A stretch of 64,000 bases of DNA from Diaporthe sp. PMI_573 (GCA_021399435.1 JAJTUP010000105.1:1-64000), one strand, 5' to 3'. Shown: positions 20,059-31,630, counted from the stretch's first letter. The notes: generated by a model from the letters alone, not told the origin. Made by a program: numbers and translations.

Positions 20059-23039
20059 CAGGGTTCAAATCCATACCACGAAATCCACATATGGATCCAT
20101 AATGTGGATCCATATCCATTCCATTCCATTCCACGCGGGCTTCTGCATTTCCATATCCACGCCACGGAGCCCCTTCCACATGTTCCATATGTGGAAATTG
20201 TGGAAAGGAATGGACATTTTTGGTGGGGTTTGAAAATACCTGGATTTCCTTGTGAAATAGCGCATACCCTAAGTACCTTCGATCGCCCACAACAACAAAA
20301 TAAAAACGATTTTCCACCCCGTTTTATCCGTACACAAAGTTAAACAAGTCTATTCTGGGAGGTTTTACTGTTACGACCTTACTACCTCAAATCGAAATGG
20401 CCACCTTCCATCCTACCAAGTCAACCACGCCCGTTCCAGAACGTACAGAAGAAGACAATCAACGGCTCTTTCAGCTCTACAAAGGCTGGACCTTGACGGA
20501 GAGAGACGGCCAAGTGCGTCAATGGGTATATCAATTCGGCTACGATATCCAGCATGCCCAGAAGGGGGAACGCCGATGGGTGTGTTGTCTTTGCATCAAG
20601 CAAAAGCGGCCGAGGCCAAAGAGTTATGCCATCAAAGGGTTGCAGAACGCTGAGGGTCACCTATACACGGACCACAATGGCATCATGGATCCGACGGGCA
20701 AGAGGCAAAAGCCTGCAAAGGCATCTGAGAAAGCACATCAGTCCATTGCAACAATCCTACAGTTGAACCCCACGGAGCCGAAGGAACAAGATTTGATCAA
20801 TACGCTGATCAAACGTTTCGACAAAACTGTATTCCAGCAGAAACTTGTCAACTGGATTGTCAATTCTAACCAATCCTTCTCGATCGTCAACGATCAAGAT
20901 CTTCGAGACATCTTCAACTACCTCAATCCATCTGTCGAGATCACAAAAGCTAACATTACTGACGTGACCGTGCGTGCCATCGCAGAACGAGAATTTACCG
21001 ACAACATGGAAAGAGTGAAGGATGCTTTGCGGAAGAGTCCAGGACAGATCCATATCCAGTACGATGGCTGGAAGTCTGGTAACCGACACGCCTTATACGG
21101 CATCACATGTGTGTTTCGGGATTCCAACGACCGGCCACAGAAGTGTGTCCTCGGCCTGCCTGAACTTACAGAGCGGCACACAGGCGAGAATATCGCCGGG
21201 CAGATCATCGAGATCATTCGAGAGTACGAGATCAGCGATAAAATCGGGTATTTCACACTGGATAATGCCGGTAACAATAAAACCTCGATGGAGGAGCTTG
21301 CATTAGAATTCGGCTTCGACTGGAAAAAGCGATGGGTTCGCTGCGTTGGCCACGTTGTCAACATAGTAGTGAAACAGATGCTGTATGGCAAGAACCCGGA
21401 TGCTTTTGAGAAAGAGCTCTTCGAAGGACTTCACACGGCAGCGAAGGGGCATGAAGTCTGGAGGAGGCGAGGCTCCGTTGGAAAATGGCATAACTTTGCT
21501 GTTGTAGGTGGCTCAGTCCCCGATTTTATTTGTCATACTCACGAAGTCCTAGGAGGTGAGCAGATCGGACACGTGGACCGATATGCTCAAGAAGGTACAG
21601 GCTGTCGAGAGCCAACTCTCTGACGACGCTCAGCTCAAGAAACACCGTCCAGTTGGAGTTGTGGTCGACAATGCTACCCGGTGGCTTTCTCAATTCTCGA
21701 TGATTGAGCGTGCTCTGGTTTTAAGGCCATTTTATAATTCTTTTGTCCAGAGAGCGTCAAACGAGTGGGAGAAGGCCAACTTGACGAGAGCTGGCAACAT
21801 CAAAAGGGCTCCAAGCAGCCCTTCTTCCTGAAGGAAGAGAACCGCATGACAACTGATGATTGGCATGTGCTCGGGACTCTTTACGACATTTTGCTTGACT
21901 TCAAGCTGGTTGTGAAAGGCCTTGAGGGTGATGGACAGGGAAAACACCGCAGAAACGTCGAGGAAAACGAGGTCGAGCCCCCACTGTCTGGTAAGCCTTA
22001 GACTTCGCAAAAGCGGCCCTATTCTTATTCTAGCAGCTGACTTGTACAGGTACAAGCTGGGATCTTATTCACGCGTACGAATTTCTTCTCGAAACCCTTG
22101 AATCCGCGAAAAGAGCAGTCGCCAATTTTCCAGACGGCCACCACCTCGCAGTCAACATCAACCTGGGTTGGCTCAAATTGAACGAATACTACGAGCATTT
22201 GAACGATAGCCCCCTGATCTATGGCGCCGCAGTTCTCCATCCTGCTTACCGGTGGGCACTGTTTGACGATTTGTGGGGAGACGACGAGGAAAGACAGCTG
22301 TGGATTACCAAGGCGCAGGAGATGGTCCAGGATCTTTGGGAGAGAGAGTATAGGGACCTTGAGGTTGATGATCCAGAGATTGAATTGCCTGCCAATAAGC
22401 GTCTGAAGACCTCAAGAAACAAGTTCACAGCGTGGCGCACGAAAAAGCGAGGACTGATGGCTGGAGGGATTTCTGTTACCGAGTCGCACATTCAATCCCC
22501 AGCTCAATCCCCTAGGTCCTCAGTTGGCGGTCTGGATCTTGATGAATACGAGCAGTGGAAGCGCGATATCGAGGATGCTGACGCTTCTGTCACAGATCCC
22601 TACGAATACTGGCACATAAGGCGGCTCAAATACCCCCGGCTGTCTAGGATGGCCTTGGATCTGCTTACTGTGCCACCTATGTCAGCCGAGTGTGAGAGGC
22701 TATTCTCGACCACTGGCCGCATGGTTACCAAGAGCCGCAATAGGCTAGATGCCAGTACAATTGGGCTTTGTCAGACACTACGGAGTTGGTTGCGTGCTGG
22801 TTTGATCGGGTCGCTAGATAGGATTCTAATGGACGAGTGACAAAATGACCAAGGCATGGATGCGACCCACTAATTACCATTGTTGGACGAAGTAGGTTTC
22901 CATTCCACAAATTCCACAATATGGATCCATTTCCATAATGGATCCATTTCCACCCATTCCACATCGAAGTCATTAGTCGCCATCCATATCCACGCCATAT
23001 TCACAAATGTGTCGTGGAGTGTCGTGGATTTGAACCCTG
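20059..23039 (+). mobile_element. hAT transposon, full length, 2981 bp
   Basis: The ends are inverted: left CAGGGTTCAAATCCA at 20059 and its reverse complement ending at 23039. Further in, similarity continues loosely with many ATGGATCCAT palindromes and TCCATTCCAT steps as subterminal repeats at both ends. It is flanked by the perfect 8-bp duplication AACTTGAC. It contains one transposase gene spanning 20397-22840. Perfect duplications and a single frameshift suggest a recent insertion. Confidence 0.92.
20397..22840 (+). pseudogene. hAT transposase, nearly intact, one frameshift
   Basis: Exons are 20397-21503, 21553-21990 and 22050-22840, with introns 21504-21552 (GTAGGT...CCTAG) and 21991-22049 (GTAAGC, AGCTGAC branch site, TACAG). 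Order of parts: a BED-like zinc finger (WVCCLCIKQ...GHLYTDH), an RNase H-like core with IQYDGWKSGNRHALYG and TLDNAGNNKTSMEE aspartates, VVVDNATRWLSQ, and the C-terminal dimerisation region (YPRLSRMALDLLTVPPMSAECERLFSTTGRM split as read). A single frameshift near 21800 (one base lost or two gained) separates the NIKRA frame from the KQPFFLKEENR frame. With that single lesion the copy is inactive, though relatives elsewhere may be functional. Confidence 0.85.
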
Positions 23040-23047
23040 AACTTGAC
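23040..23047 (+). repeat. Target-site duplication, right copy (AACTTGAC)
   Basis: Matches 20051-20058 exactly, immediately after the right hAT terminus. Confidence 0.9.
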
Positions 23048-23700
23048 TATTGCAAGGGACCTCGAAGGTGGGCATAGGTTGGCTCCAGCGCCCTGTCAAA
23101 AGAGGGACGATTTAGAGTTAAAGAAATGGTATTGTACCTTTCCTGTAAAAAGTTTCTCGATTGATTTTATCTGAATAGCCTCCCAGTGTATTCTGTTCCT
23201 TGGCCTATGTGTTAGACATCAGGCCTCCTATATATGTTGAACATTGCTATTTTACGTTCCGATCTGTTCCTATGGTACTCGAATGATCTTTCCTAATCAC
23301 TCAGCTTCATTTAAGCCTATTCAGTGAATTAGATGCAGCGGGGCGGCCCAGCGCTTGACCGAATGCGCCACGGGACTCCAGAATCCCTATAAACCGACGC
23401 ATTAATAACTAGTCTCAAAAATCGGATTTAACATAGAATCACCCTTATCAATTTAATTGAAAAACATGTATTTCGACGGGCGGATGACGTCTACAATGGG
23501 CAAGAAGCAACTGGCGCAGCAACTGGACCAGCCTTGTGGTTGAGCGACATGGATGGCGGTAAGTCGCCAGCCGAAACGCGGTTGCACTCACATCAATTGC
23601 ATTCATTATCGTCCCCTGAGCATCCATGTAACGGTGGCAAACGAAAGATCAAATCAATCGAAGTACGTTGTTTCGTTGTTTCCACTTGCTAGGGGCCTCC
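23048..23700. other. Gene-free stretch right of hAT
   Basis: No convincing frame or repeat. Contains a local GC-rich patch at 23340-23400. Confidence 0.4.
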
Positions 23701-24075
23701 TCAACCTTCCCGGCTTGGTCCAGGCCGCAGCAGGTCAATATACAGTACCCCCTCGTTCACTAAATCCTGCCAGGTCAGCCAGTTTGATTGCCACCAGACA
23801 TATTTAGAATGACAAACGTACACGATTGGAAGACTAATTTCGGAGCAAGAGTATATACGTACATTTATCCTACATTCGAAGATTCTAAGCTTCTTGCCCT
23901 CCAATTCGAGGTGATCCGGAAGATGTCTCGTCCAGACTATTTCCACATCCGCATAATCGACGAGATACTTGATACGTAGTTTGCTCGAGTGAATCTGTGA
24001 CGACGCAGGAGACGGTAATGCCGGTTGTGTGGGGGCTCGAAGCCTCGGGAGAGTGGACTCCATTATACTTTTCAA
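23701..24075 (-). pseudogene. Fragment of fungal membrane/unknown protein
   Basis: The minus-strand frame includes LRIKYLVDYADVEIVWTRHLPDHLELEGKKLRIFE in two halves, a pattern (W-T-x-x-L-x-D-H-L-x-L ... L-R-I-F) I associate with fungal uncharacterised multi-membrane proteins often found near HET genes. Only about 45 residues are persuasive; the following residues look non-coding. A start at MESTLPRLRAP would be possible. Treat as a relic or one exon. Confidence 0.35.
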
Positions 24076-24223
24076 TCAGATATCTCAAGGGCGAGACGCG
24101 TGAAGTCGCCCTCGCTACATCGGTCCTTTTTGAATCTTAAGGTTACCTCACTAACTGTGAGGCTACCCATGCTTATACTTCCCAACCCCAATCTCAACTA
24201 AACAACTCCTGGTCCCATCTCTA

Positions 24224-27217
24224 TCATTCCCTAATCTCATCAATAGACCCAAAATAATGCCTCCTCCAAACCTCCTTCCTGTTCGCACCCGTGCTGGCCG
24301 TCTGCCTCGTACCTCCATCATCGCTCCTTCGGTTTCTCCTCTCCTCGTCCGTGACGGCCTCCAGAAGCCGCCAGTCATACGCAAGAACAACCTCCGCCCG
24401 ACCATCCCGCCTGCGCAACGGTCTAGACTCAAGCTCTCGCAGGAACACGCTCGTGGCCTCGCTGCGGTGGCATTCCACGAGCACGAGCCGCCGGTGTCTC
24501 ATTCTGGCGCCAGCCTGGGCCACCTGGGAGGCGAGCCATGACGGAATGTCGGTGAACACGCCGCTGACACCGTGAGCTGGCAGTAGGTCCTCGGTGAGCA
24601 GGGGCATGTTGGCGATGCATGGGGAGAGAAGCACAAGGGTGTCCGCCAAGGCGCATGCACCACCGGCATACCCGCACGACACTGCCGAAGAACGCTGAGG
24701 CCGGGTAGGGCTTGGGTTAGAGAGTGTCGGAGCTGTTGGTGGAGGAAGTATAGAGCTGTTGATGTCTTTAGCATCATGTTCTGTCGCACCACTCGGCAGG
24801 CGCGGCACTGTGGGTGTAGGGAGGTTCCCTTGGGAGGATGGCGCCGACGCGATATCCTCAAGCGGCTGGCGCTGGCTGCGCTGGCTATTAGACAGCGTCG
24901 GTAATGTCAGATCGATAACCTCTAACTCTTTTCTCCTGGATTTCACTGAACGCGGTGAACCTGACAGTGGCTCTCCGTGTCTCTTGCGAAGTGACTGTTG
25001 AGTTGGCCGTCTCTCTGCCGGGCTGGAGCCAGCTTGGATTGCGGACGATGTGGGTGGCGTCGGCAATCCAGCCTTGACAGCAGCGATGGCACTGGTGTGG
25101 GCCGGTCTAACTGGGGATTCTTCGATGCGTTGCGGCGTTTTGGTCTGGGAGGTAGATGTGCTCGCCGTTGTCTCTGACCTTTGGCTCTCTTGCAAAGTCG
25201 CCTTCCGCCTCTTTGGCTCGGCTTCCTCTAAAGCATCAACCCAACGCGCCAACTCTTGGCTATCTTCCCTCTCTGGACAGTTCAGTTCCTCCTCTGCAAG
25301 TGCTTGTAGCTCTTGGAAAGTGAGACAATCCTTGAAGGTCCTGTCAGAGTGGATCTTTGACACGTAAGGGAATCGCAAGCTGAAAAACGCAGTGCTGGAT
25401 TCCTTGTGGAAGGAGAAGCAAGTCATCTCGAAGACTGCCGGCTCGGTGAAAGCCATAGTGACCTTCCTTCCCTGAGCAATACCGGGTGGCACGTTGAGAA
25501 TTGGTGCCTTGTCGTCATCCAAAGGTACCGTCTCCGTGAACCACGTCCTCCGCAAGGTGTCCATTATTGTAGCACTGACCTCAACCTCGTTCACTATCGT
25601 GAACTCAGGCCTGGCGTCCCACCGTTCGACACCCTCTTTGTTCGTGAGGCAACCGAGATAAAAATGGGTGTGCTTTGCCGTTGGCATTTTGAGTATTTTG
25701 GCCCTGGTAGGACAATAACGGCCGCTCACCACAGCTAGGTCGCCAACCTCCCCCATTCCCTTGATATACCCCTTTTTGAGCTTCACGCAGCAGGATGCAT
25801 AGCTCCGCTTATTGCGTCCGAAGCTGAAGTATGGCTCATCAGGCTTGAGCACAAGCCCCTCTTCCCGCCTGACAATGCAAGAGGCAAAGGCTTCTTTGAG
25901 GTCTTCAGCAGCAACCCGTGAAGAGAAATTGACGATCTGCCTTTGAACGAGAGCCGCTCGCCCAGTCTGACACTGCACTAATTTTGAGAGTCGGGAAAAT
26001 CTTGCGGAGTGTCGAACATTGAGAAGCGACTCGTCGTCCACGCGCAGGATATCGTAGTAGACAATCATCAAGTGCTCCCATTTATGAGCTTGACTGTCCT
26101 CGCTGGTGCCGATACACCTTCCGGACCTGCTAATATGCTTCCGTAATTTGTCGAAACTTAGGATCCTCTGCTCCCTGTCGCTATACACGACAACCTCGCC
26201 TTCGAGGATGCAGCATTGTTTGAACTTACACGAGGAAGTGCCCAACCCCAAAGAATTTTCGATGACACTGTGCAGTTTTTTCTTATCTTGAGTGCTATCT
26301 TTGCCACTCTTCGAAAATATTTGTATGCGGTCCGAGCCCTTCGAGAGGTCAATGTGGATTTGGCAATATTCGCCATCCATTTTGTTCTCAACACTCATGA
26401 AGCCCTTGCCCATCTCAAGACAATGCCTGATGCTACGGCCTTTCAGCCACGTCTGGCGGCCGACTTTGACGCCAATTTGAGGTTTGAAAAGTCTTGGGAG
26501 GTCTTCGGAGTCCATCTCTCTGAATGTAACACGGCTGCGTTCTTGCTCCAGCAGCCGAGTCGCAACGGTAAAATCATCGTGTATCCTCATAATGTCGGGC
26601 AAGAGGCGATGGCAGCTAGCATATACCAAGCGTTCCGGGACGATAACCGGTAGGAAACTCTTGATAATCAACCTTGTCGCCCATTTTGCCTCTCTTGCGG
26701 TAAGTCTGCGGTACAGTGTTTCAAGCGGCCCATCATGCTTTGAACTGGAGGACTCAATGGACGGCTTGCCCGAAGACCTCACTGACGGCGCACTGAACGA
26801 GTTTCTGGCTGCCAAGGCGTGAAGGAGAGCATCAATCTCTTCCACCGTAGCTGTGGCATTTCGCACGGTTGGAGTTTGCTGGAGAATAGCTTCAGCGCAA
26901 TTAGCAAGGTCGAGGCCACTTCCCGGGACTGTCCATCTGCTCAACTCCTTGACCCTCGAGTGACCGAGTCTGCACGCTCGCGCAATCTTTGGCTGGAGAG
27001 TCTTTTCTTTTATGCCGAAAACCCGATCGGTGCGCCTCTCTGGTAGCAACGTGGACAGTAGAGCGCACTTGTCTGTATCGTCATCGTCTAGCTCTTGCCG
27101 ATATCGCGCAAACCAGTCCTCGACGATCGCTTGCTCTCCACGTTTGCCTCGCCTGCGCTTGATGTCGTTCTCAAGGCTTTGCAAAAGCTCGCACACCCAG
27201 GTGAAAAGGAAGGGCAT
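24224..27217 (-). CDS. ATP-dependent DNA ligase domain protein, 997 aa
   Basis: A single-exon frame begins MPFLFTWVCELLQSLE. The N-terminal 250 residues look like the DNA-binding domain of eukaryotic ligases. The nucleotidyltransferase motifs follow in order: motif I ENKMDGEYC with the adenylated lysine at about residue 279, motif III ILEGEVVVY (about 338), motif IIIa YYDILR (about 388), motif IV REEGLVLKP (about 451) and motif V CCVKLKKGYIKG (about 477), then an OB-fold region. Residues 680-850 are a low-complexity Ser/Thr/Pro linker. The last 120 residues (ADTLVLLSPCIANMPLLTED, VSGVFTDIPSWLASQ) could be a BRCT-like end. The enzyme seals nicks in DNA; it resembles the ligase IV-like family restricted to fungi, but is not a typical ligase I or IV. 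All catalytic motifs are intact. Confidence 0.9.
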   Translation of the reverse strand: MPFLFTWVCELLQSLENDIKRRRGKRGEQAIVEDWFARYRQELDDDDTDKCALLSTLLPERRTDRVFGIKEKTLQPKIARACRLGHSRVKELSRWTVPGSGLDLANCAEAILQQTPTVRNATATVEEIDALLHALAARNSFSAPSVRSSGKPSIESSSSKHDGPLETLYRRLTAREAKWATRLIIKSFLPVIVPERLVYASCHRLLPDIMRIHDDFTVATRLLEQERSRVTFREMDSEDLPRLFKPQIGVKVGRQTWLKGRSIRHCLEMGKGFMSVENKMDGEYCQIHIDLSKGSDRIQIFSKSGKDSTQDKKKLHSVIENSLGLGTSSCKFKQCCILEGEVVVYSDREQRILSFDKLRKHISRSGRCIGTSEDSQAHKWEHLMIVYYDILRVDDESLLNVRHSARFSRLSKLVQCQTGRAALVQRQIVNFSSRVAAEDLKEAFASCIVRREEGLVLKPDEPYFSFGRNKRSYASCCVKLKKGYIKGMGEVGDLAVVSGRYCPTRAKILKMPTAKHTHFYLGCLTNKEGVERWDARPEFTIVNEVEVSATIMDTLRRTWFTETVPLDDDKAPILNVPPGIAQGRKVTMAFTEPAVFEMTCFSFHKESSTAFFSLRFPYVSKIHSDRTFKDCLTFQELQALAEEELNCPEREDSQELARWVDALEEAEPKRRKATLQESQRSETTASTSTSQTKTPQRIEESPVRPAHTSAIAAVKAGLPTPPTSSAIQAGSSPAERRPTQQSLRKRHGEPLSGSPRSVKSRRKELEVIDLTLPTLSNSQRSQRQPLEDIASAPSSQGNLPTPTVPRLPSGATEHDAKDINSSILPPPTAPTLSNPSPTRPQRSSAVSCGYAGGACALADTLVLLSPCIANMPLLTEDLLPAHGVSGVFTDIPSWLASQVAQAGARMRHRRLVLVECHRSEATSVFLRELESRPLRRRDGRAEVVLAYDWRLLEAVTDEERRNRRSDDGGTRQTASTGANRKEVWRRHYFGSIDEIRE

Positions 27218-28024
27218 ATTCCGAACAAGACATGAGTAGTAAGCAAAGGGAGGACGAAGGAGGGCTCAAGTTTTTAGCAAGCTGACGGATTCGACAGTGA
27301 GATAAATAGCTGCGGCGTGTCGAGTACGTAATTCGGTAGGCAGCCAACATGGGTTCGATCGGGTACAATGGAGCGGGAGGGATGAATGCAGCCGACTTGA
27401 TGCCTCATCCCGTACTGGCCGGCAAACGGGTGGGTGACTTCTTTTCGAGGTCGCGTGCCCGAGTGGGAACTGGAATAGAAACTGTACTACCGGCAAGTAC
27501 TGTACAGTACTGTACTATATAGTGCAGTACTGTATTGCGGGAGTGATTGCCGCTTTTGCGCTTCCCTAGACGCAAGCACGAGTGCCGCTATTGCTAATGA
27601 CACCTTTATGCAGAGCCACATGTGCTTGGTTTGGAGTGAATACTCGTCAAAGCTATAAGGAAGTGCGACTTAGAGATATCACTTGATACTGAAAGCCTCT
27701 AAAAATCTTATAACTAGCAGAAGTAACTAAGAAATATATTGTCCGAATATGTTGGAAGGGCTTCCAGACGTCGATACCCTGCAGAGATAGGTCTCATCCC
27801 TGCGATGACATGAGGCTGCATCACCAGATTTCCCGTGATAGTTTTCCTAGGTTCAAATCTCTTCCTACAGAGATCAGATCTGATATCTGGGAACAAGCCA
27901 TGCCAGTCTATGGACTTTACACTGTCCAATTGCATGGCCAAACGGAGTCAATTCCTTAACCACAACGTGCTTCGCCATCAGCCGCTTTTCGAGTGGTTTA
28001 CCGACTTGTGCCAATTTGTCGCGA
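27218..28024. other. Region upstream of ligase
   Basis: The first 250 bases are the likely promoter and 5' UTR of the ligase. A cluster of GTACTGTAC-type palindromes lies at 27495-27535. Nothing else is recognised. Confidence 0.4.
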
Positions 28025-28528
28025 TCATCGAGATAACTTGAATATGACTATCAGAACGCTCTCCCCCGATTCTCTGAGTTGAAAATCATGCAGGGCAGGT
28101 GATACCTTAGGTCTTTTCTGTTTTAAAACCACTACGCTGGCACTCCCACTTCTACCGTTCCTAAGCGTTCTCCTTTCTCCATGCTTCATATTGGACCGAA
28201 TACTTAGATTGACGGCTGAAGAGTCTGTTTTATGAAGGCTATCTCCTGTGGTGATTACCATATTGCTGTGCGATAGAGACGGGAGGGTTGTGTCATTGTG
28301 CTGAAAAGCCGGGTTGATCCTCTGAATAGGCGCCGTCGTCGCCCTCGTATTATCGCCCGCTTCGCTGCCTAGACTGGTCGTTGTTGAGGTTATCTTCTTG
28401 CCGAATACAGCCTGCCCACGGCCCTCGAAGATGCCGTCTTCGTCTGCTGCAAATGTAGCCATCTCGCGGGGTCTTCCCTTTGCAATAACCTTCTTTGGCG
28501 ATCGCACCACGAGGAGTGGGTTTACAAA
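28025..28528 (-). pseudogene. Unknown dispersed gene family, copy 1
   Basis: The minus-strand product NPLLVVRSPKKVIAKGRPREMATFAADEDG (in parts) continues ITSTTTSLGSEAGDNTRATTAPIQRI and HNDTTLPSL. The same order recurs at 55259-55830 (SPKKVTATKGQPHKMATFA, LTSSTTMSLGSKVGDKTRATTALIQRV, HNDTTLRSL). The two copies diverge completely after this block. Basic, low-complexity and of unknown function; dispersal in a transposon-rich region suggests a mobile or captured origin. Confidence 0.55.
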
Positions 28529-28813
28529 TTATCATCGACTCGGGTTGTGAAATACTTCCAAGTGGACTATTTATAATTAATGCTTTCTGCTCAAATGTTA
28601 CTCAGTACAGTACTGTACGATGGCTTAACTATGCCTCCTTTCTGGTACTTTTTATAGTATACTTATTCTTTTGTAAGGAGTCGCCCGTAACTTCCTGAAG
28701 AACAAACACTATGCCAAAGGTTATCCTCCTCTTTTTGCCACCACAGATTGAGAGTCTCGCGAGCTGCCCACAATGTTCTCCAAACCTCAGGAATATTAAC
28801 CATTATCAGGTCC

Positions 28814-29251
28814 TCAGATCACGCTGTAAACGTCTCGGGATTTCATCCTAGCCGCGATACGAGCCGAACGTCGCACGCCCTTCGGTGCTCGAATCTTACC
28901 ATTCCTGACCTTTATCTTGATGCGTGGCGACCGTCTCGGTCTGGATCGTTGCAATTTCAGCTTCTTAGCCTTCTGCGGCCGGTGAACTGCTTCCCGATAA
29001 GTAAAGATCGCAGGTGGGAATAGAGATGCCGTGGTGGACAGAAGACACATACTCTCGCACCAGAGGTGGGCAAGCCTTATGAACTCATCCGAAACGAAGG
29101 CAGGAAACTCTTCATCGGCGCTGTCGGCGCTGTCGCCATCCAAGCCAGGTTGCTTGCTTGCGATCAGATAATCACGCTGCTCAACCTGCAGCCCGTGATT
29201 GCGTCCCAAAGAGGTGGCCGGGGTTGCAGCTTTAATCGAGCGGTTCATCAT
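28814..29251 (-). CDS. Basic hypothetical protein, 145 aa
   Basis: An ATG-initiated minus-strand frame ends in a very basic tail (KAKKLKLQRSRPRRSPRIKIK, ARIAARMKSRD) that could be a nuclear signal. The N-terminal part is acidic (DGDSADSADEEFPAF). No domain is recognised. It may be a piece of the same dispersed unit as 28025-28528, since both are minus-strand and adjacent. Confidence 0.25.
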   Translation of the reverse strand: MMNRSIKAATPATSLGRNHGLQVEQRDYLIASKQPGLDGDSADSADEEFPAFVSDEFIRLAHLWCESMCLLSTTASLFPPAIFTYREAVHRPQKAKKLKLQRSRPRRSPRIKIKVRNGKIRAPKGVRRSARIAARMKSRDVYSVI

Positions 29252-29286
29252 TGCGATATGGGCTGTCTTAGTGTTGTATACACATT

Positions 29287-29355
29287 ATGCAGCATGCGAT
29301 GGCCTTAGAGGAAGTGGAGCTGGACAAGGAAAAGCTGCGCGTTGGCGGCAGCATG
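29287..29355 (+). repeat. Dispersed repeat copy B
   Basis: Matches 8571-8636 with only a few substitutions (GTGGAGCTG for GTGCAGGTG, GGCAGC for GGCAAC). Flanks differ completely from copy A. Confidence 0.7.
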
Positions 29356-29525
29356 GTCTCTTACTTATACTCAGCACTTTATGTATCGGCACATGTCTTC
29401 TGCCAGTGTCATCGCAGCTGGGAGGCCGCAGGCAGCAGGCTCAGAGCCAGATGGATTGCGGATTCTTAACACGGTACGCTTACCAGGTGACTGAAAATAC
29501 ACACATATAGAATACTCCTTGCCAC

Positions 29526-31190
29526 CAGAGACCCAAACAACTCAACCAACTCAACGGACGACCTATATTGAGTGAATTGGCTTAGTAATCGCCGACCTCT
29601 CGTTGAGTTGATCAACTGAACGCTTTCGTTGAATGGATTGACCTTGAGTTGGTGTGAGGGAACGATCATGTGACTTTCATACTTTATGAATAGTCTCACT
29701 TTATGAATATTGTGTAAATAGCTTAAGTCGGAGTTTTCCTTAAGCGTCTCTTTCTTTACTCGTAAACAATCATTTTACCCAAGTCACACTCGACCTCGTT
29801 CGTGCTCTTGTCCTGTCACAGTTGGCCTAATTGACGAGATATTCGCGACATGCTCCACCAGTTATTCCCACCCATTCTCCTCTTCTGCCAGCTCTCCCGC
29901 TCGGCCGAGAAATGACGCCATTGACTCTCTTGCGCCCGCCTCGCTTCTGGCGCTGCTCTCGACCTCGATTTGCGTGGGAACGAACAGAGGATCCAGGTCG
30001 TCGATTATCTTGGCTTGTAGCCACGAACGCAGCACTAGACACATCCCGATTATATCGACTTCGAGGCGGCTGCGCAGGGGAGTCACCAATCGACCTGCGG
30101 TAGAAAAGAGCCTCTCGCACTCGGCTGACATCGGCTGGATCGTGAGGAAATCAAGAGCCATTCGAGAGAGGCGGGGATATTGAGCTTGGTTATCCTGCCA
30201 ATGTGCGCTGGGGTCTCGAATATGGGTGTCTGTTGGAACCCAGCTTTGTTGCCACGCCTCGTACTCGTCCCTCAGGGACTCAGGAGTCGCAGAAGACCTC
30301 ATCCTCGCTGGCGTAGTCGTAGGCGTCGATAACCGGCTTGATGGCTCGTATCGTGACTGTTCGCAGTATTCCTCGAAGGCATTTTGGTACTTCCTTCGCC
30401 GTTTAGCAACGGGCTCATTTCCCGGGCTCAATACCACCTCGAGGTTGCGATATTCGGTCTCCCATACCTCCTGAACCATCTCTTTCGCAGTTGCGATCCA
30501 ATCCGGATGTTTTCCCCAGTGTTCTTCGAACCAACACCATCGATACGCAGGGTGGAGAGCCAACGCCGCGTAATATATTGGTGTCTCGTCGAGAATTGTG
30601 TAATATTTGTTGAGCTTCTGCCACCCTAGGTCGATGTTGATCCTGAAGTGTTCGGGATCAGGATAATCCGCCGCGACTGCCTTGTACTCCTCCAGTTTTA
30701 CCATTAGGAATTCGAAGCCTTGGATGACATCCCAGATATTTCCGTACGAGCCGACCCACCCTCTCTTCCGTTTGCGTTGAATACCGTCTCCCTCAAGGGT
30801 TTTGACGGTGACCTCGTAGAATCCAAGAATCGTGGCGAGGTGTTCGAGGACGTCCCAGTCCTTGTCTGAAAGCTGGTTTTCGGATAGGCAAATTCGCGGT
30901 TGAACAGCCGACCTCCTCATCAGGCCCGTCTTTTTCGACCTGTTGTCCTGCTCCCAAGCTTGTTTGTGTTTAAGAATCATCACATCGAGGTAAGGACGGA
31001 GTTTTATCGCGCGGCGGATCATATAGAGCTGGGACAGCCATCTGGTATCGTTATCGACGACGATGTTCAGAGGCTTCCTTGCTCGAACTCTCGGATCGAT
31101 AGATTGGTCCATATCAGCCTGCTGAACACCTCGAAGAAGGTAACTCAGCACATCAGATCTGTCGATGTGGTCTTCAGCATTAACAAACAA
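29526..31190 (-). mobile_element. hAT element 2, N-terminal side lost
   Basis: The left terminus CAGAGACCCAAACAACTC, followed by tandem CAACTCAAC steps, resembles the right terminus of the hAT at 50061-52618. Subterminal ACTTTATGAATA occurs twice near 29680-29710. The opposite end is absent: coding similarity breaks at about 31190, where unrelated sequence begins. No target duplication can be assessed. Confidence 0.8.
29862..31190 (-). pseudogene. hAT transposase, C-terminal two thirds
   Basis: A 442-residue frame without internal stops starts in the middle of the RNase H-like domain (SDVLSYLLRGVQQ, IVVDNDTRWLSQLYMIRRA) and runs through the helical insertion to the dimerisation region (YPRLSRMALDFLTIQPMS, AECERLFSTAGRLV). 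The BED finger and the first catalytic aspartates are missing. The open frame over 1.3 kb suggests recent truncation. It is more similar to the hAT at 50 kb than to that at 20 kb. Confidence 0.85.
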
Positions 31191-31396
31191 AAGCTGCTGA
31201 CTACTCTACCCCTAGACACGTCATACAAGACATTTGTACAAAATAACCAGAATTATCTCTACTTCGGCACACATTCTGAGTTCAATGACGATAGGTTCCG
31301 CCGATGGGCTCTCATGGGCTATAATATTCATGGCGGCCGGTGGTTTGACCAAAAGATTCACCTGCTAGACCTGGTAGGGTATAATATCTTATATGA

Positions 31397-31630
31397 TGGC
31401 TAGAGGAGACGCAGCAGAAGAGGTACCCAAGCCTAAGGAAGATGGCCGTAGATATCCTATCAATTCCTACAATATCTACAGAGCCAGAACGCCTCTTCTC
31501 TAGTGCAAAGATCACGGTTATAGATCGCCGAACCCGACTCGAGAGTAATGTAGTCAAAGCAGTAATGATAATACTTCCTCCACAAAGGCCGTCTGGCCGC
31601 GTCAGAGGTGGAAGAAGACCCGAGAGATAG
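31397..31630 (+). pseudogene. Second hAT lineage, C-terminal dimerisation fragment
   Basis: Plus-strand frame: WLEETQQKRYPSLRKMAVDIL, then ISTEPERLFSSAKITV and RRTRLESNVVKAV. EPERLFS plus the surrounding pattern is the hAT C-terminal signature, but residues differ from the other three hAT copies, so it is another lineage. The remainder of the element is not visible. Confidence 0.75.

Noticed and set aside
20055..20075. tRNA T-loop (GGTTCAAATCC)
   Set aside because: It is the hAT terminal inverted repeat, present inverted at 23025-23039; no acceptor or anticodon stems are present.
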